Shown: positions 1 to 9,806 of the stretch, in pieces
How the letters are laid out: every line of letters begins with the position of its first letter
Numbering within the stretch: position 1 is the stretch's first letter
NCBI GenBank assembly: GCA_013368325.1
Contig: JAACJK010000177.1
Span: 124,001-188,000, forward strand
Reading direction: 5' to 3'
DNA: 64,000 bases
Source of the DNA: Ephemerocybe angulata
Taxonomy: Eukaryota > Basidiomycota > Agaricomycetes > Agaricales > Psathyrellaceae
Program-made: the position numbers and the translations under genes
The notes under the pieces: generated by a model
Told to the model about the DNA's origin: nothing
Seen by the model: the letters and a program-made list of their open reading frames with translations, nothing else
The model's database searches: none

Positions 1-2
1 CG

Positions 3-592
3 AGACTCGTCACGTCGGCACTGGATTTACCCCAAAGGGAGGAGTATGAATGGAAAAAGGAGTCTAGGAAGCGGTGGATCGCGAGACTAAAGCACGGATT
101 CACGGCGAAAGAGAGTACGCACATATCACCTTATGACCTCAGCGATGGAGATCGAAAGCGAGTCGAGGAATGGAACTACGACGACGACGTTTGAAACTGT
201 CAAGGAGACTCCACACTGGCCAATGAAGGAGGTGGGCGACGAGAGGGTGAACGTAATTAAGCGGGAGGGAGGATGGAAGCAGAAGGCGCCGTACCACCCG
301 CACCATGTACTTATACGCCCATGTGGGATAAACTACTGCGACGACGAAGTCAATCCGCGAAATATAACGGAAAACACACTGTTTGAACCTAATGGTGGAG
401 TACAGAATTATGGAATCCCGGAGTGTCAAGCCCAAACCGGGGCGGCGATTGCGCATGCGGAGCATAGGATGCCGAGGGGCCCGCCCTAGAAGGCTTGCAA
501 GATCAGGTGCCGCCGTCGAAGGCCCCCCTATCGCTGAATGTACGGACGAAGAAGACGATGCAGAGGACGGAGAGGAATGGGTAGTTAGATGA
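3..592 (+). CDS. 3' end of an unidentified gene, probably spliced
   Basis: I do not recognise this product. From position 3 a frame stays open to a TGA at 190-192 and encodes a charged, lysine- and arginine-rich stretch with acidic residues near its end. A second coding-like stretch ends in an acidic tail and a TAA at about 590-592, in another frame. A good acceptor, TACAG, lies just before position 410. The simplest reading is the last exons of a gene that starts left of the window, with one or more introns between about 180 and 410. I could not fix the donor site or the exact joining, so the boundaries are tentative. Nothing seen points to a function. Confidence 0.3.
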
Positions 593-751
593 GATTTTGA
601 GTACAGTCGCACGTATGTAGACATATAGAATGCTATCGAAGACATAAAAGTACATAGAGGTACAAGACATATAAATGGCCTAAGTAAAGGGAAAGCTAAG
701 CAAGGGAAGGCATGCGCTCGTGTCCATGCTCTCTCGGAAACGGCGCGCACT

Positions 752-1273
752 GCGCACATCCACGCACTCTCCCGCATAGAGGAGAGTGCGTCTCCAAGCC
801 GCCGCATCGGGCAGCAAGGAGTGGATGGAGGCGGGGCGCTGCGCACATCCACGCACTCTCCCGCATAGAGGAGAGTGCGTCTCCAAGCCGCCGCATCGGG
901 CAGCAAGGAGTGGATGGAGGCGGGGCGCAGCGCACATCCACGCACTCTCCCGCATCGAGGAGAGCGCGTCTCCAAGCCGCCGCATCGGGCAGCAAGGAGT
1001 GGATGGAGGCGGGGCGCTGCGCACATCCACGCACTCTCCCGCATAGAGGAGAGTGCGTCTCCAAGCCGCCGCATCGGGCAGCCAGGAGTGGATGGGGCCG
1101 GCGCAAAATTGCGCGCATCCGCGCACTCTCCCGCATCGATGAGAGCGCGTCTCCAAGCCGCCGCATCGGGCAGCAAGGAGCGGATGGAACCGGCGCTCAC
1201 GGCGTACATGCAGCACTCTCCCGCATCGAGGAGAGCGCCTATCCAAGCCGGCGCGTCGGGCAGCAAGGAGTGA
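752..1273. repeat. 89-bp minisatellite, six units, each with a hairpin
   Basis: Six head-to-tail units start at 752, 841, 930, 1019, 1111 and 1202. The first three periods are exactly 89 bp; the last two are 92 and 91 bp because of small insertions. The well-conserved units contain a perfect 9-bp inverted repeat, GCACTCTCC and GGAGAGTGC, around an 8-nt loop; units with CGC instead of TGC keep an imperfect stem. Because 89 is not a multiple of three the reading frame rotates from unit to unit, yet several frames on both strands stay open. Long open frames here are therefore a by-product of GC-rich repetition and not evidence of a gene. Confidence 0.92.
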
Positions 1274-4200
1274 ATCGAGAGGAGGAGGGTATGGCGGAGG
1301 GTGGGCATGTGCGGACACTCGAGCGTAGCTATGGTCGTAATTGGAGGGAATGTGACTGAGGGTGGCGACAGTGGGCGCTGAGGATGGCATAACGAGCGGA
1401 AGGGGGTATGGGGGCTAAACGGTGGGGGTCAACGCGAAAGGAGGGAAGTGGGAGGTATATAAACGCGTCAGCGCCCGCAATCCGTGAACGATTCCGGGTG
1501 TGGATTCAAGAGCCGGGGCGGGGCGCTTCAGCGGCTGGCAGAAGGGAAGGGGGGAAGAAAGTAAAAAGTAAGGGCTCACCATTCATTAGCCCCAGCCGTC
1601 GAGTCCTCCTGCACCGCGCCCGAGAGTGTGTGACCAACAAGAGGGGAGGCGGGGAACAGGCCATGGAGGGGGGAGGTAAGAAAAGAGAGGAGAAAAGTCG
1701 ACGTGACGTGACCTTTGTGACGCGGTTTTCATGGGCTACCTCGGATCAAGACCGTAGGGCGATTTCAACCTCCGATTCGGGCTTGACACACCGGCAATCC
1801 ATGCAGAATATTGGAAGGACATGATTTGCGAACCACAAGAGTCACATAGAAGGACCCACAGAGGGTTCGACACCAGACAAGAAGGGTGTTGCGGGCGGGC
1901 GGGCGGCGTAGATAGGAAGGGTAGGTAGGCGTGCATTGGGGAGAAGGCGAGGGAAGAAACACGACCGAAAGGGGGTGTACACATTGATGGATTTGATGGG
2001 AAAGGCTCACAGTGCAGAGAAAAGGAACGAGCTTTCCTTACGTAAAGACTCGTAATCACTACATCGACATCCTCACCAAGGTCTGATTTCTCCCCCTATT
2101 CTGCTTGCGTGTTCTCACCAACGTCAATTTGACAGGTCGTGTCGGCCATTTGTCGATCATCTTCGGCGACATTTGTGATTTTAGAGTTTCTCGGGCACAC
2201 ACAGGTTCGTCATTTTCGGTTGCTTTGACACTTCCCGATTTGACATATACTTCCATATTTCGCCAACTCACCTTCGTCAATTCTCGTGCCATGCACTCTC
2301 CTTTCGACATTCCCGCTGCTCGCGGGATTTATTTCTGTTGCTACATTGCCATCCCAAGTCTCGAACATCGCCGCACCCACACCGTCGCATGCGGGAGTTC
2401 TCGTTTCAGTACGCCCGCTCTCGTTATTCCCCATTTGACATGCTGATGAGGCCGTGTCCTCCGCAGATATTTCGAACAATACGAAGTCTCGAGCATGTAC
2501 GTACGCTCGGAGCTCATTTCCCTCATTTCTCCTTTATTTTATCAGGCTCCCGCTCATCTAGATCCTTTCAGGTGTCCAGGGATCAGCGCCTATTCTTCAT
2601 CGTACGTCACTCTCATTTTCCATTTCGTACAAGATTTTTGACCTTAGTATTTTCCCATTTGCCTCATAGGTTTGCTTGGACACCGGCATCTCACGCTGTC
2701 CATTTCGGTAAGTCCTATTCTCCTCAATTGAGCGATTCGTGCGTGAACTGATTCTCTATTATTCAGGCACACGGCATCGCAAGGGTATCCAAAGAATAGA
2801 TGTACGTACGTATTTACATTCATATTCTGATGTTCATCGGCCTCGCAGGGTTGCTCCTGGACACCCGGGAGCGGGTCTGTATGCCATCAGTTCGGACGCA
2901 GTGTTTCCCAACTGTCGTTGCGAGCCCAAGTCCTGAGGGCTTCGTCGACTTTCCCAGCGCCTCATGAGGCAGTAGTTAGTATGATTAGTCCATCCCTGTA
3001 GTATTAGTCTCTAGGTAGCACACGTAAGTCGGGTATAAGTGACGGGAGGTAGTCCCGCCTCTTCGGGCGCGATGCAGGGAATGTGATATCCCCGGCTCAG
3101 CGTAGTACCGCAGACGACCAATGTAGTAGATAGTCTAATAATATATTCAATTATGCCATCAAATCGACCGGAAAGCCGGGATGTTGAAGTTTCGTGGAAT
3201 TAAGCGCCCGTGGACTTCTATCCTCGTTCTCGCTCTTTCGTCGATTGGTAGTTATTTCTCTGCAATTGAGACCTAGATATAGTCACTCGCAGACCTGAAC
3301 TTGATCCAACTCAGGTCTCTGTCCCTCTCAACGAGAGAAATGGCTTGAAGCCAGAACTCGCTCGCATTCAAGTTGCCGAACTCAACCCAGTCGCCGCCGA
3401 CACCCCACTCACAGGTCAAAGTCTGTGGATATCGCCAAGAACATGCCCTAGAGACCATGGACGTAGTCACGACGTGCGAATAATCCCTTCCCACACACCT
3501 GTCGTAAATTGTAGTCAGGACAGTGAGTTCTAGAGATTCAAGGCAACGACCGCTGTCCTTGCACCGCCGCGAGCGTATTCTGACTTCCCACTTAGAAGCC
3601 TGGTTCTGTTTCGGATCATTGTACCCATTTATCACCTTACCTGGAGTAGATATAGAGGTGTGGGATATGTCAAGAGGACTGAGTTCCGTTCGATTAGTCG
3701 GGTTGACCTGGGCAAGATCCAGGCGATTTTAAGCGCCCACACTCAAATGAAGATGCCATTCACTTCAAACGGGCCTGCACGGTATAGCTAGATGCTTCAA
3801 TATAGTATGTACAACTGAGAGAGACCTATTCTCTCTCGACCATCGTATACCCCGAACCGAGATACAGTGAATGGAACACCGAGACTCATCTTCATGTGTG
3901 TAACCTTCGCATACGTACGCATACTCAAAATGCTTCAAACCTCCGAGGTCTCTCACACCAAGAATAGATTGCCGTATACTGTCTGACAGCTGTCAGAAAT
4001 GCATCAACGGAAAACGCAGGTTCAAACTCATTGGTTCATTGAATGGGGGGAGCGGGAAGAGCACGGCACGTACTCGCCGTTTCTAAATCTAAGTTTCCAT
4101 CTGAGGAGACATGGTTTGAGGAGATGTGGTCACAACCTGACATGTCTGGATTCGCGACTCTCGAGTCTCGATGAGTACTCCAACACACCTCGGTCCACAA

Positions 4201-6167
4201 ACCCCAGTTGTTCCAACTCCCCGCTCGCCATCCTCAACCCGGACTTCCGTACGTTTCATGTTCAGGAGGTTCGTTTTCCGGTACGCGGAGCCTTGCCGCT
4301 CACCTAATTGATTGCACTAGTAGCGGAAATCCCACACACAGCTCGTATTCCGGGCAGCCATGTTCGCTTGAAGTTGCTTGTTTAGGGAGCAAGGCGAAAT
4401 GTTTGATGGTGCGATTCGGTTGTCTGGATGGATCTGTGCAGGTAGATCTGGGAGTCGGGCGTTGGGACGATGTGAGTACGTGAGGGTGCTGTATCTTATG
4501 AATAGCGGTGATGAAGTGCACTAGATAATGCCGAGTTGGAATCGTGGTATGTTGGGGTAAGGGCGGAGGGACGTTCGATGCTCGTGCGGAGACGTTTCAA
4601 ATCGCTCTGGATCGCTGTCTCATGAATCTATCCAGGCGTCTAGCTCACGCTGAAAGCTCTCAAGAGAACACATATAGTCTATCTATCTATCTCGTTGGTC
4701 TTTCTCCACATCAGTGAGTCGCCGAACTCGGTACGTGCGAGAAGAGATCCATCCCTCGTTACTCCCTTACCCGTCGATTGTGAGGGAAGTCTACGCTGCT
4801 CTTCCACGTCTACGCAAGTGCCTTCAGCATGGAATCCACAAGTGAAAGAATACCCTTAGCACTGCAGAACACAACGAATGTGGTTCGTAAATTAGGAACG
4901 GTCTCCACATTCGGTTCCCATGCCGTAGTCGAAGGCATACTCCCTGTCAAACCTGGAATGGACTTACCGCCGTGCCGACATCTTCGCTCCTTTGCTTGGG
5001 CTCGTCTTCCACTGGTCAGTGGGTTTTCTTTACCTAGACAGTCTGTGCGCAGAAGAACCCAGTTATACCACAGTTGACCTCTATACTGTACATTGAGCTA
5101 TAGTAAATGAATAGATACACTACAAACCCTTGCGAGGCGTAGCTCCGTTCGACGTGATGCATAAATCAATACATCCCGCCCCTGCATGGGCGCGATTCGG
5201 CTCGTCCGATTCCGCTGACCTTCCTCGGCTGACTCGGTGGGTCCAGAGAGTCTCGAACGACTCTGCGTTTATTCTTTCATCACCCCCGTTTATTCCCCAC
5301 CTCGGACCTCCCATCTTGTGCTTACTCGTCGCTCGCCGGACGTCGTTCTGTTGTGACTTCGTCTTACACTTCTCCAGCATCGGGCTCTCCACACCGATAT
5401 CCTCCTCCCTTTGACATCGCGTTCTAGTGACTGTGAGCTCGCTCGTCGTGCTCGTCGTCGCGTATACTTACCCCGTTTTCCGGAAGAAGATATATCGTGT
5501 CGGGACGTTCTACGACTTCGAGCACCCGCCCCCACAAACTTCGACGTCGCCAGCTCATTGGTATGTAGTCCTTTACCTCTCGCTTGTTCGTTGACCTTGT
5601 CTATTAGCAGCATAGCTCTCGCCCGAATCATTTCTGTTGCCTCGGCGCAATCGCACCATGCCACGTCAATATCACGAGTGCCCTTCAAGTTCGAGCTCAG
5701 ATCCACGAGCACCGACATTCACGGTACTCCAAACCAGTACGCTCCCTTCTTCCACCTGCAGAGCTTCTGACATGATTCGTTCGCAGCACCCCGCTCGCCG
5801 GAAGCATTTCTGTTGCCTCGGCACAAACGCACAGCACCTCCAGGATTCTCGAGCACCCCAAGAGCATTTCCGTGCGTCCTCTAGCGCCTCTCGCTATACG
5901 ACTCACCTGATCTCTTCACAGGATAGCGCTCGCCGGATCCATTTCTGTTGCGTCGGCGCCATCGCACACCGGCACGTCGATACCGGGACTCGGGCCTCAA
6001 GACTCGTTTCTTTCAGGGGTCCTAACTTACCATGGTACATCACTCCTTCTTGACTCCTTCGCTCGCATATGGGTGGCTTTTTTGGACAAAAATCCGGTAT
6101 CACTTCAGGAGTCCTTGAGAATCAAACGAGCTTGCTTCAGTATCAACCTCCAGCCTTTACGCAGTCA
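1274..6167. other. Long stretch without a supported gene
   Basis: No open frame here has recognisable protein features or a convincing splice pattern. A TATATAAA sequence stands at 1456-1463, but no good gene follows it. Short purine-rich and pyrimidine-rich runs occur near 1500-2000 and 2600-2760. A small inverted arrangement rich in GAGACC/GGTCTC lies near 3265-3330. Diverged copies of a short repeat at 2313-2380 and 5616-5975 are listed separately. The DNA could be old transposon remains or non-coding transcription units; I see nothing that decides. Confidence 0.4.
5616..5980 (+). repeat. Three diverged copies of a short repeat (fourth near 2313)
   Basis: A block containing CGCCNGAANCATTTCTGTTGC, followed by GGCGC or similar, an AT/CA spacer and CGCAC, appears near 5616, 5791 and 5928. 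A more diverged copy with ATTTCTGTTGC lies near 2313-2380. Spacing between the right-hand copies is about 140-175 bp. The copies are preceded by CTCGC and followed by CGA/CGAGCAC-like sequence. They may be old tandem units or dispersed short elements; no coding role is visible. Confidence 0.5.
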
Positions 6168-6313
6168 AGATCAATCGAGCAACCCCTGGTTTCAAACCAG
6201 AAAGGTGTAAGAAACAACAATAGTGGTCAATATCAATCGAGCGACTTGCAAGCGACCTCTGGTTTCAAACCAGAATGGCGTAAGAAACTCGAGGTAGGCG
6301 AGGTTTGAAACCA
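6168..6313 (+). repeat. Two direct repeats with a perfect 15-nt palindrome
   Basis: CTGGTTTCAAACCAG occurs at 6186-6200 and again at 6259-6273, 73 bp apart. Each copy is preceded by ATCAATCGAGC-like sequence and followed by AA.GGYGTAAGAAAC. A third, partial palindrome, GGTTTGAAACCA, lies at 6302-6313. The arms are CTGGTTT and AAACCAG around a single C. The arrangement could be a binding-site array or the end of an inactive element. Confidence 0.75.
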
Positions 6314-6737
6314 CAAATATTACCTGATATGGTAAAGATGGGATTCGGTGACCAGTGGGCTTGGCACCGGCCAAGGCCCCGCCAGGCTGACTAAGGGGCG
6401 GCACCAAGGCCGAAACTGACACGGTCATCACCGATAACGGCGATTGCAGCGCAAATGCCCCACCATCTACCAAGAACCTAGTGTAGTAGGGCCGATGCTG
6501 CGCGCGGCATTGGTCCGAGGCATTTTGCCTCATATCCTTATTTAATTTTAGTTTTTAATAGAGGGAGTTCTACAGGCAGCCGACGGAGTGCTTTCAAATT
6601 GAGATTCCAAGTCAGTCACATGCAAGTCACATGAGCAACGCACGTGTGATGCGGCGGGGGCGACGGCGCGATATACAAACATATGCAAGCAGCAACCGAT
6701 ACGCGATCACTGAGAACAAGTTTCCGGTCCGCCACCA

Positions 6738-6745
6738 TATATAAG
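6738..6745 (+). promoter_or_regulatory. TATA box of the 6786 gene
   Basis: TATATAAG lies about 45 nt upstream of the ATG at 6786, the usual distance for a fungal TATA box with a short leader. It supports the chosen start codon of the following three-exon gene. Confidence 0.6.
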
Positions 6746-6785
6746 GCTAACGAAGCTACTGTGGGCACTGCACAATTTCCTCTCC

Positions 6786-7400
6786 ATGCCGCCTCATTGT
6801 ATCCTTTGCCAGCCTTATGTCGCCAGCGACGAGGACGAAATACGCGATCTAATCGTTGACGCCAGGTATGAAGCGAAGGTAAGTAATGCGCGCAACGGTA
6901 CTGGATAGTCTTGCTGAATCTCAACAAGGTCCTTCGCGTTCCCCTGGTTAAATGCGCCTACTTCGCGCCGAACTCGGACAGGATTCACATCGTTCCAGTT
7001 CCAATGGAACCGGGGGGCGTAGAGGGTGGAGGACGTGCAATCGACCTCCTGTACCGCCACTATGTCGACCTCTGGATCCTCAAGAACGCGTTTGTCTTCA
7101 ACCTGGAAGACCACATGTTCCACGTACCGCGCTATCCTACCAACTCTCCAGTTGCTACCCCCTATCAGTTTCATATATTTCACTCCGGTTATGTGAGTCC
7201 GAATTACTTCTCGTAGCAGCCATCGTCTGACCTAAACGTAGCCTTTCGGCGATTTCAACGAGCTCATTCGGTCCTTCATCGGCGGGCAGAATATCCCGAT
7301 CAGGGGGCCCGTCCTCGTTGTGAAAAGCGATAGGGAAGGAAGAGCGGTTCACATTCACCTGAGTGACCTCCTATTCTTGGAGCGCCTGGTGGTCGAGTGA
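6786..7400 (+). CDS. Three-exon hypothetical protein, 171 aa
   Basis: I do not recognise this protein. The model has exons 6786-6878, 6929-7192 and 7242-7400 with introns of 50 and 49 nt. Both introns start GTAAGT or GTGAGT, end in AAG or TAG, and fall between codons. The joined frame has 171 codons and ends in TGA. The N-terminus has a C-x2-C pair (ILCQ region) followed by an acidic stretch. The middle is rich in aromatic residues and histidines, with an LLYRHYVDLWIL segment. The C-terminus is a compact alternating hydrophobic and charged region. No signal peptide or membrane helix is evident. A TATA box lies 45 nt upstream. The next gene downstream is the broken F-box-like gene. Confidence 0.7.
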
Positions 7401-7653
7401 GTTCGTTCACTATCTGTACATCCTTACATCGCAACTGAAGATCTCTTAGCACACTGTCCAGCAATCATCGTCATCTTTCTTCCGGATATCTTCTCGCAGA
7501 AATCGAGATTCGTGGAGTTGCAGCAGTGTGATACCACAAGCCATAACACAGTGTTCAGATGCTGCGTTCCTGCCCTACCCCTAGGTTATAACAAGTTTGA
7601 AATGGACTCTGTATATTCCTACATCCAATCCATCATTGCATCGCCCCCTTAGT

Positions 7654-7959
7654 ATGCCTGGTACTCGCGCCACCTCCTCCAACCCCTCCACCCCGCGTCG
7701 GAAGGCTGGCCACCTCCTCTCTCCCTTAGCCACTCCTACTCGTTCATCGCCCCGTCTCCAGCGAGCTCACAGTTCAAGCTTCGGTTTGAGCCTGTCACTT
7801 CTTGCCCTCCCCCACACGCTCTTCATGGAATTCCCCGGATCGACTGAGGTCATCCAGTTGCCCGAGGTCGGTGTGCAGATCTTGGCGCATATGGACTGGG
7901 GTACCCTCATGTCGATGTCCAGGGTCAACAGAGTCCTGCGGCGCATGGTCCGGTTCGAA
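7654..7959 (+). pseudogene. 5' half of an F-box-like gene cut by a retroelement
   Basis: The frame starts at ATG 7654 (an in-frame ATG also lies at 7597). It encodes a serine-, proline- and arginine-rich leader followed by an F-box-like segment: LPEVGVQIL, then MDW, then SRVNRVLRRMV. Known F-boxes begin with LP-x-E/D and end with a similar S-x-V/C-N-R/K-x-L/W pattern. The frame then runs straight into gypsy sequence at 7960. The missing remainder, in matching orientation and order, resumes at 18024. The insertion separates the F-box-like part from the rest, so neither half should work alone. The paralogue at 21724-22779 shows the intact layout. Confidence 0.75.
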
Positions 7960-9806
7960 CCCTAAAGAAATGGCGAACCGATCTCATTGGTGTACCGTTC
8001 TTCGTTTACACTGACCACCGCACCTTACAGTTCTTCGAAACCCAGAAGGACTTATCCCAGCGTCAATGTCGCTGGATGGAACTCATGTCCCAATATGATG
8101 CCAAGATCGTTTACATTCAAGGTGACAAGAATACTGCCGCTGATGCCCTCTCGCGCACAGAATTCGTCGAAGATTCTCAGACCGCTCAAGAACGAGCACA
8201 CGATCTCCTGGGTCCCGACGCCGACGAAGATGGCGAATCACTAGACGTCCCCGTCTGCCTCGTGGCGGCCAGCATCTCTCTTGCCTCCGTCGCTAAGTCC
8301 CTCTCTTCAGAAGCGTGTCGCAGCCCCCCAGTCACTGTGGCTGCTGCGGGCCCTCGAACTCAACGCTTGCTTACCGGCATTGACGAATCTTTCTTGCAGA
8401 TGATTCGTGATGGCTACAAAACCGACACATGGTGCCAGCGCATGCAAGCCGGTCGTGTTTCCTTCCCCTCTATCAGGGAACAAGACGGCCTCTGGTTCAT
8501 TGGCGAAAGACTTGTCGTGCCCCGTATCGCTGAGGTGCGTAGTCATATATTCCAGCTCGCCCACGACGCTTTAGGCCATTTCGGTCTCGCGAAGTCGTTC
8601 GGATCCCTGCGTGACAGCTTCTATTGGCCCAACATGCGTCGTGACCTCGAAACCGAATACCTTCCCTCTTGCTCCTCATGCATCCGCAACAAAGACAGAA
8701 CCACCAAAGTTCCTGGTCCACTGCATCCCCTACCAGTTCCTTCCGCAACTTGTGACTCCATCGCCATGGACTTCATCGGCCCTCTTCCCGAGGACGACGG
8801 CTTTGATATGATACTCACTATAACAGATCGTCTCGGCTCCGATATTCGTCTCATTCCATGCAATGTCAACGACGACGCTCGCATTATCGCCGAGAAGTTC
8901 TTCGACCACTGGTACTGCGAAAACGGCTTACCTTCTGAAATTATCTCCGACCGCGACACCCGATTCATTTCCTCTTTCTGGCGCTGCTTGTCTTCCCTCG
9001 CCGGTATCAAACTCGGCATGTCGACGTCTTTCCACCCACAGACCGACGGCGCTTCGGAACGAACCAACAAGACTATGATCGAGTGCCTCCGTTCACATCT
9101 CGACCGCAACCAATCAGGATGGGCTAAGTCCCTCCGTCATGTTCGGTTCGCGATGATGAATACCATTAACTCTTCCACAGGTCTCTCTGGTTTCCAGTTG
9201 CGCCTAGGTCGCTCACCACGCCTCGTCCCCCCATTCGTCCGCTCACACAAGCCCTCCGCTACGGAAAGTGACGTCGCTATGCTGATGAAGCAACACGAGT
9301 TACTTGTCCTCGAGGCTCAAGAAAACCTCATGAACGCCAAATTCCTTCAAGCGGAACAGGCTAATAAACAACGCGGTCAGGATTTGATTTTCGAAGTTGA
9401 CAATATGGTAATGCTCTCTACCAAGCACCGACTTCGCGACTACAAAGCCGGCGACGTCGATCGCGTCTCCAAGTTCTTCCCTCGCTGGGCTGGTCCCTAC
9501 CGCGTCATCGCAGCGAATCCCTCTTCTTCAACATATACACTGCAACTACCACGACACCTCAAAGTTTTCAACACCTTCCACGTCTCTCAGCTGAAGAAGT
9601 ACATTCCTAACAACGACGAGAAGTTCCCCACTCGCGCGCTCTCCAAACCGGGCCCCGACGCCAAAGGAGAACACAAAATCGATCGCATTCTAGATGAGTA
9701 TAAGGTTGGCAGATCAACATGGTACTTAATTCGTTGGGCAGGTTACAACGAAGACGACGACGAATGGCTACCCTACAAGGATGTTAAACCAACGGCGGCT
9801 CTACGA
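7960..9806 (+). pseudogene. gypsy pol 3' fragment: RNase H end, integrase, chromodomain
   Basis: This piece begins abruptly inside the RNase H domain (matching 15549 in the longer copy). It carries the RNase H end (YTDHRTLQFF, then AADALSR), the HHCC zinc finger (H-x3-H, then C-x2-C) and the integrase core with D in MDFIG, D in SDRDTRF and E in SERTNK. It ends in a chromodomain (WYLIRWAGY, then DDEWLP). Known chromodomains of this type direct integration to heterochromatin. The run of six C near 9221 is intact here, so integrase and chromodomain lie in one frame, unlike the copy at 16.8 kb. At 9807 the sequence switches into the inverted copy, and the frame ends at 9875 in foreign sequence. 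Without gag, protease and RT it is only a fragment. Confidence 0.85.

Noticed and set aside
752..1273. CRISPR array
   Set aside because: The whole 89-bp unit repeats without variable spacers; no cas-like genes exist here.
139..1308. 389-codon open frame on the reverse strand
   Set aside because: It runs through the 89-bp minisatellite, where several frames on both strands are open because the repeat is GC-rich; its ends lie in unrelated DNA.
712..1359. Forward arginine- and histidine-rich frames in the minisatellite
   Set aside because: The 89-bp period rotates the frame, so the apparent protein repeat is a by-product of the DNA repeat.
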